DNA from: Adiantum capillus-veneris
Taxonomy: Eukaryota; Streptophyta; Polypodiopsida; Polypodiales; Pteridaceae
NCBI GenBank assembly: GCA_014529385.2
Contig: CM043944.1
Location: 75,325,884 to 75,389,883 of the forward strand
Length of the DNA: 64,000 nt
Direction of reading: 5' to 3'
Made by a program: the position numbers and the translations under genes. The notes under the pieces are model-generated. The model did no database searches. It saw only the letters and a program-made list of their open reading frames with translations, and was not told the origin of the DNA. Every line of letters starts with the position of its first letter. Within the stretch, counting starts at the first letter, position 1. Below, piece after piece: positions 46,344 through 58,640 of the stretch.

Positions 46344-47300
46344 GCTAGGTGTAGCGGGATGAATGTTTGAAGTTTGCTCAAGATGAGTGCTCCGAATTGT
46401 GCTCAAGGTTCCTTTTGTTCTTATGGAAGGGAGAGCCTTCCGTTCTTAATGAGAGAGTGCAGTGATCACAAACAAAGTGAATGGACACTGTGTGTGCAAG
46501 TGTATGAGACTGAGAGATAGATAGAGAAGAGAATATGACACCAGAGACGTAAAACCCTCCTCCAAAGGCCCCACACTCGTCAGCGAGAGTGGTCTACTAT
46601 TGTTTGCACAAAGTGGTACAAAATGATTGCATGTGACTAATGTAAGTCTATGCTAGGTCGATGACGACGACGGGGATGGCGAGACCGATCTAAGGGCTGA
46701 AATCTGACGCTTATGAACTGCTGTCCAAAAACGCTGCTGGCTGAATTCTGCTACTGCTGAAAACGCTATGGAAAACGCTGGATTTTTGCTGGTCTTTATG
46801 GCTGAAAATCTGCAGTTCTTGTGGGGCTGAAATGACTAGAGAAAGAGGGCGCCAAGGGGTCTGCTGAAATCGCCCAAGGATGGTATCTGTAGCGACCAAT
46901 TTTGGAATGAAAAACGCTAGGTCTGCTGAGGTTTGTTGATGGAGGCTATTGCTGAAAACGCCAATGCTGAAGACTTCTGTCGATGGGTACTGAGGTTGAA
47001 AATGCCAAGTGATGAGATCTGCTTGGCGATGATGCTGAGAAGGAAAAACGCTAGGCTGTGGATCTTCTTTGCTGGCGATGCTTGATAAAAAACGCTAGGG
47101 GAGGGAGTCTTTGCTTGGAGGAGAAACCGTCACCAAGGGTTCTTGCTGAGAAGTTGCATGGTGAGAAGTGGTGCTCCTGCTGCCTCTTCTACCAATTAGT
47201 GCTAACTCTGGTTTGCTTATATATTAACTTAGCAAAATTGCCCTACCTACTTTCCAACAAAAGTCACTGAAAAATAATAAGTGAAAAATGTACAGTTTTG
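46344..47300 (-). repeat. LARD LTR F2
   Basis: A second minus-strand LARD LTR directly after F1. It starts with GCTAGGTGTAGCGGGATG and has GGGAGAGCCTTCCG, an AACGCTAGG motif array and the TTGCTTATATATTAACTTAG promoter region near 47210-47230. The distal end fades near 47300. No internal region separates it from F1. Confidence 0.75.
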
Positions 47301-47317
47301 AGGGTTATGTACGTTTG

Positions 47318-48049
47318 CCAAGGCAAGAGTCTTCTGAACAGGAACCGGATTAGCTAATTGCTAATTTCCCACAGGTATGCAGAGTTCCATCACGGAAGAT
47401 TGCAAGTTTGGAGAGTTTTCTTGCGTGAAAACTCGTCCAATTTACAAGGGAACTGTCCTATTGCGTGCGGGAGCCCTTGGGACACGCGTAGGCGTGGTCG
47501 CTCTGTTAAAAATGATCCGAAACAGAGAATTACAGCCTGCTGTGTTTTTGTGAAGGTTTAGGGTTTTAAACCTAAACTGCAAGAGAACACCAGGGGAGCT
47601 TTGCAAGTGCCTTGGGATGTGTGTACAGGGTTTTGGGCACCCGACAATAGAAAAACAGAGAATTACATCACGCTGAAATTTTGTTGCAGCTCACCTGAAA
47701 GCTTCTAAATTGCGAGGGAATCCGTCCTAGATAGGTGTTTTGACCTACAAGGGTTGTGGCGCCGTTATGCTACCGAAATCAAGTTGGAAACCTGCGTTTT
47801 CAGCCCTCGCCAGGTATGGACAGCTTTGTGAGAGTTTGGCCTAACTGCACGGATTGCACGGATTGTCAATTGTTAATTGAATAAAGAAATACCGAAAGGG
47901 GCGCCAACTTTTGGGGCCTACAGGGTGCCTGTCTTGTGTGCGTAGTGACATTCTAGTCGTTGGACGCAATCTTGTTCTCTTTTCTTCTCAGTGCTCTGTG
48001 TAAAGTTAACAGGTAATTGAAATAATACCACCCTCCTCTACTGAGTACA
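47318..48049 (+). repeat. Gypsy LTR fragment K (Gypsy-G-related)
   Basis: Plus-strand match to the later half of the Gypsy-G LTR, from GGCAAGAGTCTTCTGAACAG through AAATACCGAAAGGGGCGCC to the end near GAGTACA. Confidence 0.65.
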
Positions 48050-48166
48050 GGCTGGTTATACTCTGCATCCCCCTCATGTCTCGTAGCTAGATGCTCAGAA
48101 CCTCCTTGGACAACCTTGAAAATTGAAGACAGTCGCCAAGACTGTGGGCTGGCTCTTGTCTGGAAA

Positions 48167-48996
48167 TCATTCTACTTCATAAGCTACAATGTGGCCTTCT
48201 CCCAGATTGCGACCACATGCATCATAGTAAACCTCAAACGGTTTTTGCAAGTCTGGTAAAATCAACACCGGACCAGTCGTCAGCTTCTCCTTGAGAGCCT
48301 TGAATGCTGCAATCTTGGATGGTCTCCAAACAAAAGGAACCTCCTTCTGAGTCAAAATGTGCAACAGAGAAGCAATCTCTGCAAACTTCAAATGAACCGT
48401 CGATAATAAGAGCACAAGCCTAAAAAATTGTGAACCTTCTCCTAGTCTTGCCAATCTCGAATGGTTTCTATCTTGGCTAGGTCCATCTGTCCACCTTCCG
48501 CTGAGAGATGTGTACCCAAAAGTGCATCGGGTATACATCTTGAGGATCTCTCTTGATCTGATGGTAGCCACTTTTCAGCTCGATTCGATTGAAACACTCT
48601 GAACCCTGCAATCTGCCAAGTATGATGTCAATCTTGGGTATCAGAAACCAAAAGTGCATCGGGTATACATCTAGCTCTCCTGATCTGATGGTAGCCACTT
48701 TTAATCTCGATTCGATTGAGAGCTCTGTAGTCAATGCACATTCTCCAAGATCTATCCTTCGTTAACATTAGAAGCAGTGAAGAACAGTAAGGCGATGTAC
48801 TAGGCTGTATAAGTCCCTTCTCCATAAGTTCCTTGACTTGATTCTTAATTGTCTCGTTCTGGGCTCTGCTTACTCTGTATGGTGGTCGGTTCGATGGCGT
48901 ACTGCCAGGGATCAATTCAATTGTATGATCTTGTGGCCTCTCAGGAGGTAGCTCTCCAGGCAAACCCTTAGAGAAATAGTCGGCTTGAGCTTGCAA
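48167..48996 (-). pseudogene. Gypsy-I pol remnant (RT and RNase H)
   Basis: The RT start matches Gypsy RT: PPYRVSRAQNETIKNQVKEL, LIQPSTSPYCS and MCIDYRALN. It jumps directly to IKSGYHQI, so the segment between these motifs is deleted. About 75 bp containing the KSGYHQI region is duplicated (48516-48592 and 48648-48719). The last part encodes FVWRPSKIAAFKALKEKL and VYYDACG, the start of RNase H. No FDD motif is visible. Confidence 0.8.
48516..48719. repeat. Direct duplication inside the Gypsy-I RT
   Basis: Two units of about 75 bp share AAAAGTGCATCGGGTATACA and GATGGTAGCCACTTTT; the spacer is about 55 bp. Confidence 0.85.
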
Positions 48997-49436
48997 AAAT
49001 TCTTGTCATTCTTTTTCTACATCCGACAAATTTGACGTTTTATGTTCATCAAGTTTATTTAACTAGATCGAGTAAACAAAAAGACTTGATTTTATTAATT
49101 TGGAAAGAGCCACAACTGATACAAGTGAGATTGACTCTCCCTTCAATTTTACATCCAAAGTTATATCCTTGCCCTTCTCATTCTTCGATGTGGCTTTCTT
49201 AGCCCAACAATCCACCTCCACGTTCTTATGGTATCAAAGGATCCCCAACAAGACGTCACACCCCTCCAAAGACATGATGTAGAAGTCCTCGTGTCCTAAG
49301 TACCCTTGACAATGCAATCGAAGGTTGCCTAGGATAGGTGTCACGGGAGTATCTTTCCCTTGCGAGGCTAGAACTGCCTCCATGGGTGGCCCATTCTAAT
49401 CAGGCGTAATTCTGATCCAAGCTGCTAATTCTGTCG
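48997..49436 (-). other. Gypsy-I decayed protease-RT linker
   Basis: No clear frame. It lies between the protease and RT remnants and is probably degenerate pol. Confidence 0.5.
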
Positions 49437-50900
49437 AGATGAAATTGACCTTCGCTCCTCCGTCGAAGAAAATGAGGGCCTTTTGGTCTCGTACTTTGCC
49501 CCATGCTCTGCAGAGCTCCGTACTATCATCTAACCGATTGAGGCTTGCCCCCACAAAACCAATCTTACCTTTGTTGTTCCTTTCTTTGCACTCTCATCCG
49601 CTGCCTTGGATGACTCTATTTTGTCCTCGGCCTGTTCCGGTGGTGTCTTGTTAGAGCACTTCGGCAAAATGTGACCTTGTTCTCCACAGCTGTAACATCT
49701 ACCCTCTTTGTAGTATTTTGGACGTTGCTTTGTTGATAATTTCAAGCCGGTTGTTTTTCTCTTTTGTTGCTTTCCCTTCTTTTTGTTCCCATTAAATGAT
49801 TCTTGTCTGGTTCTTACTCCCACAAGCCTATCTGTAGGGCAAGTGAGTGTGCGAGCATGCATGCCAAAACCTTGTTTGGCATGTCCCATGAGCCTCTGTA
49901 TGGACTCGAGCTTCTTCTGCAGACAATAACTCCGTATTTTGGGAAGTCCACAATAGAACTGCTCAACTTGTTGCTTGAAGGTTATCTTTTTGAAGGAAGA
50001 AACATGTGAAAAAATATCCCAAAATCTTTGACAATAGGTATCCAATGTGTCATCCTTGGTCATCCTCAGATGATTCCAACGGTTCTCGTGTGAGCCATGA
50101 AGAAGTGAAAACTTGTTGGAACTGCAACCACTTGGTTGGTTGCGTAATAGTAGGGTAGACCACCATGTGTGGGCATTCCCTTTCAGATATGACGTTGCTC
50201 TTCATACCTTGGAGTGCTCTGATTAAGGTCCTTCCAAAAAGACGATGTCAAACTGTTACATAAAAGCTAGGGCTCTGTGGGTATCCCTGAAGCTTGAGCA
50301 CGTATCAAACTTTAGAGCATGTCCACCTTCCTTGAAATCCTTGGCCTTCTTGCTCTTATCTTCTAGGTGATCGTACTGATTTGCTCGGTATAGATATTTT
50401 CTCTTCGTCTTGTACATTGACTCGTCGGGATTTGAACTCTCAAAGGACAAGGAGTCCTCATCCAAACTGTCTGAATGCTTCCGAGACTTCTTGTGTGATT
50501 TTCTCTTCTTTGCCTTCTTGCCTTTCTTGATTTTTTGAGTCTTTCTCTGCTTTCTATCTTTCTGCTCCCCTCGCTAGAGTCAGAGGAAGAGGAACTCTCT
50601 AAAGTGTCAGAAGACGACGATGATGAATTGGGATCATCCTCGAAGCAAACACGCTTCTTCCGTTTACTAGCCGTCTCAAAGGTAGATTTGCGACCCAAGG
50701 AGCTGGGCTAGTCTGCTGCTCGACTCTTTTTCTGCAACTGCTTCTTGGTCTTCATTAGTCTGCTGACTCGTCGCTTTACAACTTGGTCAAATTTGTCCTC
50801 TGAGTACACTTTCTGTCTGGATGCCGCTTGGTTAGATTTATTCTTCAGAGCTTGAGGCACGAGTGGATGGCAATACGCCATCGAGAGTACAACTCGTCAA
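49437..50900 (-). pseudogene. Gypsy-I gag-protease remnant
   Basis: Several frames cover Gag from about 50900 to 49530: an acidic Ser-rich stretch (50640-50580), LKFDTCSSF, QQVEQFYCGLPKIRSYC, a Lys-rich linker and the CCHC knuckle CYSCGEQGHILPKC. The protease follows in a shifted frame at about 49510-49437 with ALIFFDGGAKVNFIS, where the D-S/T-G triad reads D-G-G. At least two frameshifts are needed. Confidence 0.8.
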
Positions 50901-51156
50901 TGTATCATCTGTCAAGCACAATTGTTAACCTATTGCTGATGTTGTATCTCCATTGTTTGGAAAGGTGAGGGTGGGAGCGGGCCATACTCTTCTCCCGATT
51001 CTTCGGAAGGAGGTTGGCTCCCGTTGGAATCCTCGTTGGTTTCTTCTTCATCCGTGTGATCAGGTGCAACAATTTCTTCTTTGTGGGATTCATCGAATGA
51101 TTCCGTGTGTGCTGCAAGAAAAAGGATCGGAGCCTTCATAGAAGAAGAATCATCTA

Positions 51157-51170
51157 GGCTCTGATACCAC
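51157..51170 (-). other. Gypsy-I primer binding site (tRNA-iMet)
   Basis: Minus-strand TGGTATCAGAGCCT. Confidence 0.8.
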
Positions 51171-51707
51171 CGTAATAGACTTGGACACTCCAAGCAAAAG
51201 ATATGAAGCAACACACATGAGAGAAACGGAAAACAACTGAACAAACTGAGAAAAGAGAGAGAGACGACACGACCCCCGAAGATTGGTGTCCCTTCTTGGT
51301 ATTTCTTTATTATTAAGCTTCAGTAAGTACAATGTCCAAGGGTCCTCTCTTTGGCAAGCTCGCTCCCAAGCTAATCTCCCCAGAGTGAGGCCTTGGCAAC
51401 TTATGTGAAGATTGACCTATTGAAAAGCAGTTACAAGAAGAGCAACACTTCCAACAGCTCTTGGCATCCAAAAGCAAGCTCCCCATGGGCTGGCCGTACA
51501 CGTTGCCATGTCACTTGCTGTTCTGTAACTCGTGTCCCAAAATGCGGGCGTCCGTACAACTTGCCACATTAGCTTCTTTCTGCGCAATTTGGTGCATGGC
51601 TTTATTTTCCAAGGGTTTAGGCCGCTTTGCTTGGTTCCATAAGTTGGGAGGATTAGGATTTTAATTCCCAACCCCTCTGGCCACTCAATTGAGTTCTGTA
51701 AGTTTGT
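51171..51707 (-). repeat. Probable Gypsy-I 5' LTR
   Basis: Lies directly beyond the PBS and contains a TTTCTTTATTATT-type polyadenylation region near 51300. No second copy was found, so its outer edge is not fixed. Confidence 0.5.
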
Positions 51708-53517
51708 TGAAACCGGCCTGTTAAATCCAAAAAGGGTGGTAAACCTTACACTTAAATTTATTTGCTTTCACCCATTTAATTTGTCGCCCACTTCACCTGT
51801 ACTTTCAAGACACAACAAAGGGGAAAGGGATACAGGTTGCTAGATTGCACCTGTATGAGAAGACCGACACCAGATTGGCCCCTAAATAGGCGCCCCCTTC
51901 GGTATTTCTTTATTCTTTAAAAGAGGGAATAAAAGCTGTGGTTCCCTACAAGTTCCCCGCACAATCTGGGCTGAATTTCATCTGTTCTGGCCCGATTTCG
52001 GTAGCATAATTGTACTAGGACCCTTCACAGTCAGTATCCCCACGCATTGGATGACTTTCCCGACGCATACGGACACTTTGCAAAACCTGGCGAGAATCTG
52101 CAGCACGCTGAATTATCCGTTTTCTGCCCCGAAAATGCGCTAGATCACCTGTACAGCGGTCCCCTCGCATCCCCAAACCTCCTGGGGGTATTAGGGTCCG
52201 TTTAGGGTTGAAACCCTAAACCTGCACAAATACACAGCAGGCTGTAATTCACTGTTTCGGGCTCTGTTTCGCGTGCCAATCGCATCTGTAGCAAGTCCTC
52301 GAGCTCCCGCACCTGTAGGGCTACTTGCCCTTTTGAATCGGGCGGGATTTCGCACGTGAAACCTCTCCGAATTCACATGTACCTGCGGGGGATTAGCCGC
52401 TAGCTAATCCAGTACCTGTGCAAGAGGCTCTTGCCTCGGCAATCGTGCATGAACCCACATAACTGTACATTGGTCAAATGAAAAGCCCACTAGAGGGGCA
52501 TAACATACTGCTCATAGGGGAGAGAGAGAGAGCAGTGCGTAGCGTGCACGGCATCACTTCTGGCACCGCACTGTACATAAGAGGGAAAGGAAGCACTCCA
52601 TACCTCTTAACCTGTGAGTGATAGGTTCTCAATGAAGCATCCCCCCAACATAAATTGAGCGCCCCCTCTTTTGCGCTTGACCTGTAATGCATCTGTGAAC
52701 AAATAGATGCAAAAAGGGGAAGATTTCCATGGCTGCCAAAACCTGCGTATCGCTGAAAATGCAGCAAAACAGCCCTCTAAACACGCATCTGATGCCTTCC
52801 AATGTTGAAAATGAGCTCCTTGGACCTAGGTGAGGTCATGGGAAGCTCAAAATGGAGAGAAATGGCTGAAAATCAGAGTTATCAGCCTCCAAAACTGCTC
52901 CAAAAAGTCAGTTACGAGTTCTGTTTTCCCAAACTTGGTAAATTGACCAAAAAGTGCCACTTGGCACTCATACATGCAATTTCCCCGCATTGGGCTTCCT
53001 GCTTAAAAATCTCTCAACTGGTGCATCAGTTGACTTTGCAGCAGAGTTGTAAAATGTTCCCCTTTTCATTCTAAAGGTAATGACGCGAACACATTTCATG
53101 GCCCAAAATAGCAGTTCCCTAAATTTTAGGGAATGATTCCGTTGGGCTCCCACTGGTCATCTGACCTCTATCCTCATCGGGACCGCATTCAAAAGTGCAA
53201 TGTGGCCCAACTGTAGGATACTTTCTGTTGGTGATCCAACCTTGACTTTATGCCTTTGTTGAGTTCACTTCCTAGGATCCACCAACTTGCTAAGTGCGAC
53301 GGGGGGACCTACATGATCTTGAACTGAGCCTAGACATCCTTTTACTTTACGAGTTCCAGTACCGACCAACTTCTCGTCTGCAGGTGAAACTACCGTTCAC
53401 ATTGGCCATACAATGTCCGACCATTTGCAACTTCAACAAGAGGGTCTCAAAAATTAAACAAAAATCATTGGAAAGAAACCAACAACTAAGGTTAGCAGTT
53501 GCCACGTCCTCGTGACA
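51708..53517 (-). repeat. Full-length Gypsy-G-type LTR (possible solo LTR)
   Basis: Minus-strand LTR with both family termini: TGTCACGAGGACG at 53517 and CCGGTTTCA at 51708. At 1810 bp it is about 330 bp longer than Gypsy-G LTRs. The flanking 5-mers TTTGT and GAAAC do not match, so it may be a recombination product rather than a simple solo LTR. Confidence 0.75.
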
Positions 53518-54091
53518 GAAACTTCTTCCGCTTCTTTTAGACTCTAGAGAGGTTTAGGCCGGGTATGTCCGGGCGGTGACCTTTAGGCCACGCCACGTCA
53601 TCTCTTTGTGACATAGTGCTTGTTTGATGAGTCCCACAATACTTTGCATTTCCAGCGTCAAGTACCTCATCCGAATTGACTTGGTCTTTACAATCTGAGG
53701 TTGTTGGTGTGGATGTTCCACAACTGGTTGGCCTCGCGAGGCATGGTCAGATCTTGCTGTAGAGCCCTTCTCTGCACTCTCTCTGCACTCTCAATATACA
53801 GTTTGTAGTACAGTTTGGTTATGCTAATAAGTTCAGAGCCACACAATAGCCTAAATGTGCAAAAATGCCCTCGTCCAAGCCTTGCATCCATGTGTGGACA
53901 GCCAAATAAATCCGTATTGTACAGATGTATTGTACGGATAAGATCCATAAGTACATACGGGTCCACCTTGAAAAATACAATCCAACGACCCTATAAGATA
54001 TAATTTCCTACTTGGAATGCCTTGGTGATTTTCGAGGCTGGATTTAGGGGAATAACTCTTATGGTGATCGTTATTCTGGTAGCGATACTCA
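53518..54091. other. Unassigned sequence; no gene recognised
   Basis: About 570 bp with only short frames. It may be part of the element J 3' LTR, because the LINE sits in the sequence that continues at 60782. I could not confirm similarity to the other J LTR. Confidence 0.4.
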
Positions 54092-54116
54092 AAGTTCTCA
54101 AGGCTTTTTTTTTTTC

Positions 54117-54250
54117 CGAGAAAAAGATCCTTCTATTAGTTACTGAAAACTGCCCATAGGGCTACATCCACCTCTGCATGAGAGGGCTACAACAAGCATG
54201 ATGGGGAGACTCTCCCAATGAAAAAACAACATATATACAATGAGGCTAAA
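54117..54250 (-). other. LINE 3' UTR and tail
   Basis: Follows the ORF2 stop at about 54251. The same segment recurs at 63476-63663 as a truncated insertion, which fixes the 3' end of this LINE family. Confidence 0.85.
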
Positions 54251-57200
54251 TCAAGAAATGGGAGGAGGGAAGAGCCACACAGGTGGATACAAGTGCCATC
54301 TAAGCACCCCCTGGACTATGGTGTAGAAAGGCCCAGGGCGCCAGAGTCGAAGGAAAGCCTCGCGGTGCTCCCGCATGCGGTCGGAACTGCCGTGTAGTCC
54401 CTCAAGCTGTCCTCTCAGAGTATGGATCAACTCTAGCCAAAAGTCACGAACAGTCTCTACTGGTGGCACAGGGTGAGCCTCAAAGATGCGGAAACAGCGG
54501 GCCCGCCAGATGAACAAGAGAGCTAGGCCACTGATGAGCTCCCAACACTCCTCTCTCTCGTTGCACCACTCCTGTGGAGTAAGCTCTGTAGCAGGCTAGA
54601 GTGTAGGTCGCCCCCCCTGCATCACTATCATCCTGCTGGTGGAAGATAGCTCAAACTGAAGTGCCGGGCCCGTGAGGGTGGACCAAGCCGCTGCCCCCCA
54701 AGTGTACCGTCGAGCCGTGGTGAGGGCAGGCATCAGCCGAAGAACTCATAGCCACACCTGTGGGCCGAGGGACAGTCCCAAAGACAGTGACGCTGACTCT
54801 CCACCAACTGGTCACAGGTTGCACATGCGGCTGAGAGACCACTATGCACAAGCCAGCTCCCTACTGCTGTGGCTGTGTGTGCAACCAGCCACTGGAACAA
54901 AGTGATGCGCCTCGGCTGTCTGGACTCCCACAGCCTCTGCCAAAAGGCTGCCAAGAACTCGACTGTGAGGCCCTCCTCCTGCCAATGACGTGCTGCAGCG
55001 GGGCGGGCCTCTCTCTATGCTGCAAGTATATGACGTCCAAGCCGAACAGTGTACTGAAAGAAGGGGACTCCTGGGCAGTCTGCAGAAGAGAAAGGGTCCC
55101 TACATAGCCACTCACCAGGATCCCACTGTACTCGTGCTAGTGCACAACACTCCCAAGCCCATAGCATCCAGTGTCCAGTCTCAAGAGCTGCTGGGTCAGG
55201 GTCTATGACGCAAGTCCTCCCACAGATGCCCACAACTCGGATCCTTTGGAAACAACACTCTGCTACCTGCGAGGCCTCTACTGCAACTCGCTATAATCGT
55301 CCCCCACCCTGAAGCTCGAAGAACAGGGCTAGGACAGTCTCTGAGCAGGCCCTGACTGAAATGAGAACCTCCAGTAGTGTGAAGGCTCCCATCCACCGGG
55401 GTGCTACTGGCTCGAGAGGCGTGAGCCACTCAGCTGGAACTGACTCTGAGATGTCTTGACACATGCTCTGCACCCCTCTCATGCCCTGTAGTAGCTGGAC
55501 ACCCTGCACCTCCTCAGACAAACCTGTGAACTCAAGCTAGTCACCTAGAGAACGCGCTGGACCTGCTGCCATGGGACCCCAAGAAACATGAGGCCGACTC
55601 CCAACCAAGTGGCCTCTCTGAGTGCTAACCATGGGGTTCTAGACGAGGGGCTTCCGTAGGCGCTCCTCCGTGCATGTCGGTTGTCTCTTCTCTAGGCCAC
55701 GTCGTAAGAGCTCCCAAGATCGAAGCAGACTCACAGCGAATTGGTCCTCTAGTCTCCTGCTCAAACCAACTCGGCGCAACTCTGTAAAGATCCATCTGGT
55801 CGAAGGTTGCCAAGGGCCTCCTGACTGAGGCACCCTGGCACGAAGCCTCTGCAGTAAGAACTCCTTCGAGGGCTCCTCGCGTGGAAGAAGTCCTCTGACG
55901 ACGAACTTCCCAAGAAGGGCTCTGCTCTGCTGTGCTGGATCAATGATCCCAAGCCCTCCCTGAGAACAAGGAAGCGTGATGACCGACCAAGTCACCTTGT
56001 CTTGGGCAATCTGAGTGTCACGACCTGATCAAAGGAAGTTCCTGATCAGCCTCTCTACCTGGCTGATACAAGAACTCGAGAAGATCCAGGAAGAAGTGAT
56101 GTACCACATAGTCGCCAACAACACCTGGTTGGCAACTACTACTCTACCAGCCAGTGAAAGTCGTGCTCAGCTCCAATGTAACAGCTTTCTCCTGATGGAC
56201 AGGAGAAGAGGAGCAATTTGTTGCTCGGGGGACAAGTCCAAACCAACCTGACAACCCAAGTACCGAATTGCAGTCCCTGGAGGATTCCACCTGAAACCCT
56301 CTCCTGGCATCCAATCTGGCACAGGAGCACTGCCAACCGTGAAAGCCACTGTCTTTCTCCAGTTGATCAGTGCGCCCGATGCACAACAGGTCTCCAAAGC
56401 CTGCTCACATCTGTGTAGATTGGCCTCCTGGCCCTCTAAGTACAAGGCTGAGTCGTCGGCAAACTCAGCGTCCAGAAGCTCATCTCCACGTATAGGGAGT
56501 GCTAAGCCCCTCAGACCAACCTGCTGTGACACCAAAAATCTGCTCATCGCCTCCGCATAGAACAGAAAGAGAAAGGGGGCAAGAGGACAACCCTGTCTGA
56601 CAGATCGTGCGAGCATGAAGCGCTCACCTCTACCTCATGCCAAAACCACCTGACTGTGAGCCTGTCTGTACAAAGTTAACACCCCTCTGATCCAAGCATC
56701 TGAGAAACCCATCCTGCGTAGAGTGCCCTCTAGAAAGTCCCAGTCAACTCTGTCGTATGCCTTCTCAAAATCGAGAAGAAGAATCACAAGGTCCTCCCCA
56801 CGGAGCCGTGCGAGGGCAGAAGCCTCCCAGAAAGTGAAGATGTTGTCAAGGATACTGCGTTCCTTCACAAAACCTGTCTGAGTCCCATGTATAAGGCTCT
56901 CCGAAAGTGGCTGAATCCTCAAACTCAGAGCCTTGGCAAGAATTTTGTAGGCTGAGTTGAGGATGGTGATGGGGCGCCACTGTCGAATCTCCTCCAAGGA
57001 GCCACCCTCGTTTGGAATGAGGTAAATCAAGCTCTCACTCATGCTATCCGGCATCAGTCCTGTGTGCAGAATGTACCGAAAGGCACTACAAAGATCTTGG
57101 CCAAGCAGGTGCCAGTACTCCAAGAAGAAACTGGGAGTCAGCCCATCCTCACCTGGACAGCTACCACGAGGTAGGGCCCTAAGTGCCGTGTGCAACTCCT

Positions 57201-58640
57201 CAAGCTGAAGAGACATCTCTAGTCTCTGGCGCATCTCCTCAGTCACAAGAGAAGGCATCTGTGCCCAAACCTGCTCTCTGCATGCATCCTGCCGCTCTGA
57301 CTGGGGCTCAGTCGACAGTAACTCACGGTAAAAGTCAGTAGCAACTGCACGCACATCCTCTGGCTCACAAACAACTGACCCATCGGGTCTCCTCAACTGA
57401 TTGACCTTGGCATGCGAGTGCCGAGGTCCCACTGTCTCAAAAAAAACACCTGTCACTCTGTCACCCACCTGAGTCCACTGAGATGCCTGTCGGTGAAAGG
57501 CGAACTCATGACGCCTCTCCTCTGTGCTAGCAAGCTTTTGTCGAGCCTGCTGCAACTGCTCCTTCAACCATGACTGTCTGGATGCTGCTCCTGCATCCTC
57601 TGTAATGAAGCAATGCCTCGTCTGAGACACTGCTCCTCCTCTCTCGCTGCAGCTCGGCGAGCCAAAGACTCCTGGAGAAAAAAGTGGCTAAGCTGAGCTA
57701 GGCCTAAGGCCACTCTGTCTGTAGGTAGAGCCTGGCTGTCCATGCCCTCTGTCCAGAGAGCCTCTACCCTCTCTCTGAGTGCTGAGTCCAACAAGACCCG
57801 CTCTGGGATGCGAAGCATCGTGCTCCCACTCCTCTGCGTGTCTGCCACTGTGAGGATCACTAGTGCATGGTCCGAGAAGGATGTCCTTGCCAGGATGCCC
57901 ACTGATCCCCCCAAGTCACTGAAGTGGTCACTAGTGTAGAAGCGATCTATCCTCGCTAGATTCACTCCTCCCACTTTGCAGTCCGATCTAAAGAAGGCAA
58001 GACTAGCTGGGGGCCTCACAAAGCCAGAGTGCTGCCATGTATCCGAGACCCGCAAAGTCATACACAACCTCTCCCAAGCTGCTAACTCGACTCCATGCAC
58101 AGTAGCATGGCTGCCTCCTATCCTATCAGAAGGGTCCTCCAACATGTTGAAGTCCCCTCCTACACACCAATGGTCAGCCTGCGGAAAAGACTCAATTATC
58201 TGTGACCAAAACTCTGCACGAGCACTCGCCACATTGGGCGCATAGATGTTCAGGAAGCCCACAAGGCCACCCTGAACCTGCATAGTAATCCACTGAGCCC
58301 TGCCTGGCACAATAATCCCTCTACCCACAATGGCCTGCTGGAATGAGTCCGCAATAGTCATACATACCCCACCCTGGATGCCTCCAGGTCCAAAAGCAGC
58401 TGACCAAAAGGTATCATATCGTCCACGCAAAATCTGACCACATCGCGGAATGCGGCTCTCAGACAGATGGTGCTCCTGTAGCATAAGGAGATCAATCTCT
58501 CCTCCCACAAGGCAACGTTGAAGCTCCTGACGCAATCGGCCCCGCTGTCGTTGAAAATTGGGGCCCACATAGTCCGTGCACGTTCCACGAGACGATCCTC
58601 ATGGGGAGCAAGAGAGAACAGATGTTGCCGCAACAGCAAG
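54251..58640 (-). pseudogene. LINE ORF2: endonuclease-reverse transcriptase, broken
   Basis: The endonuclease frame (58568-57564) shows LQEHHLSE, GGDFNMLEDPSD, RIDRFYTS and FSDHALVIL, the APE catalytic regions. A frameshift near 57600 leads to RT (57630-56167) with GSCPGEDGLTPSFF, LLLDFEKAYDRVDW and the catalytic EFADDSALYLEG. TGA interrupts at 56637-56635, at about 56169 and again in the NFLWSGR region near 56023. The tail (55995-54251) includes a zf-RVT-like domain (RRITLFQWLVAHT, CATCDQLVESQRHCLWDC) and a conserved FIWRARCFRIFE end. No RNase H domain was recognised. In this family the protein nicks target DNA and primes reverse transcription there. Confidence 0.92.

Larger units (their letters stand above)
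48167..51170 (-). mobile_element. Gypsy-I: decayed Ty3/Gypsy internal region
   Basis: Minus-strand remains in the order PBS, gag, protease, truncated RT and RNase H. Integrase and chromodomain are absent. The protease region and Gag resemble Gypsy-G, including a shared WGKVRDQ-ALIFFD stretch. Confidence 0.8.
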
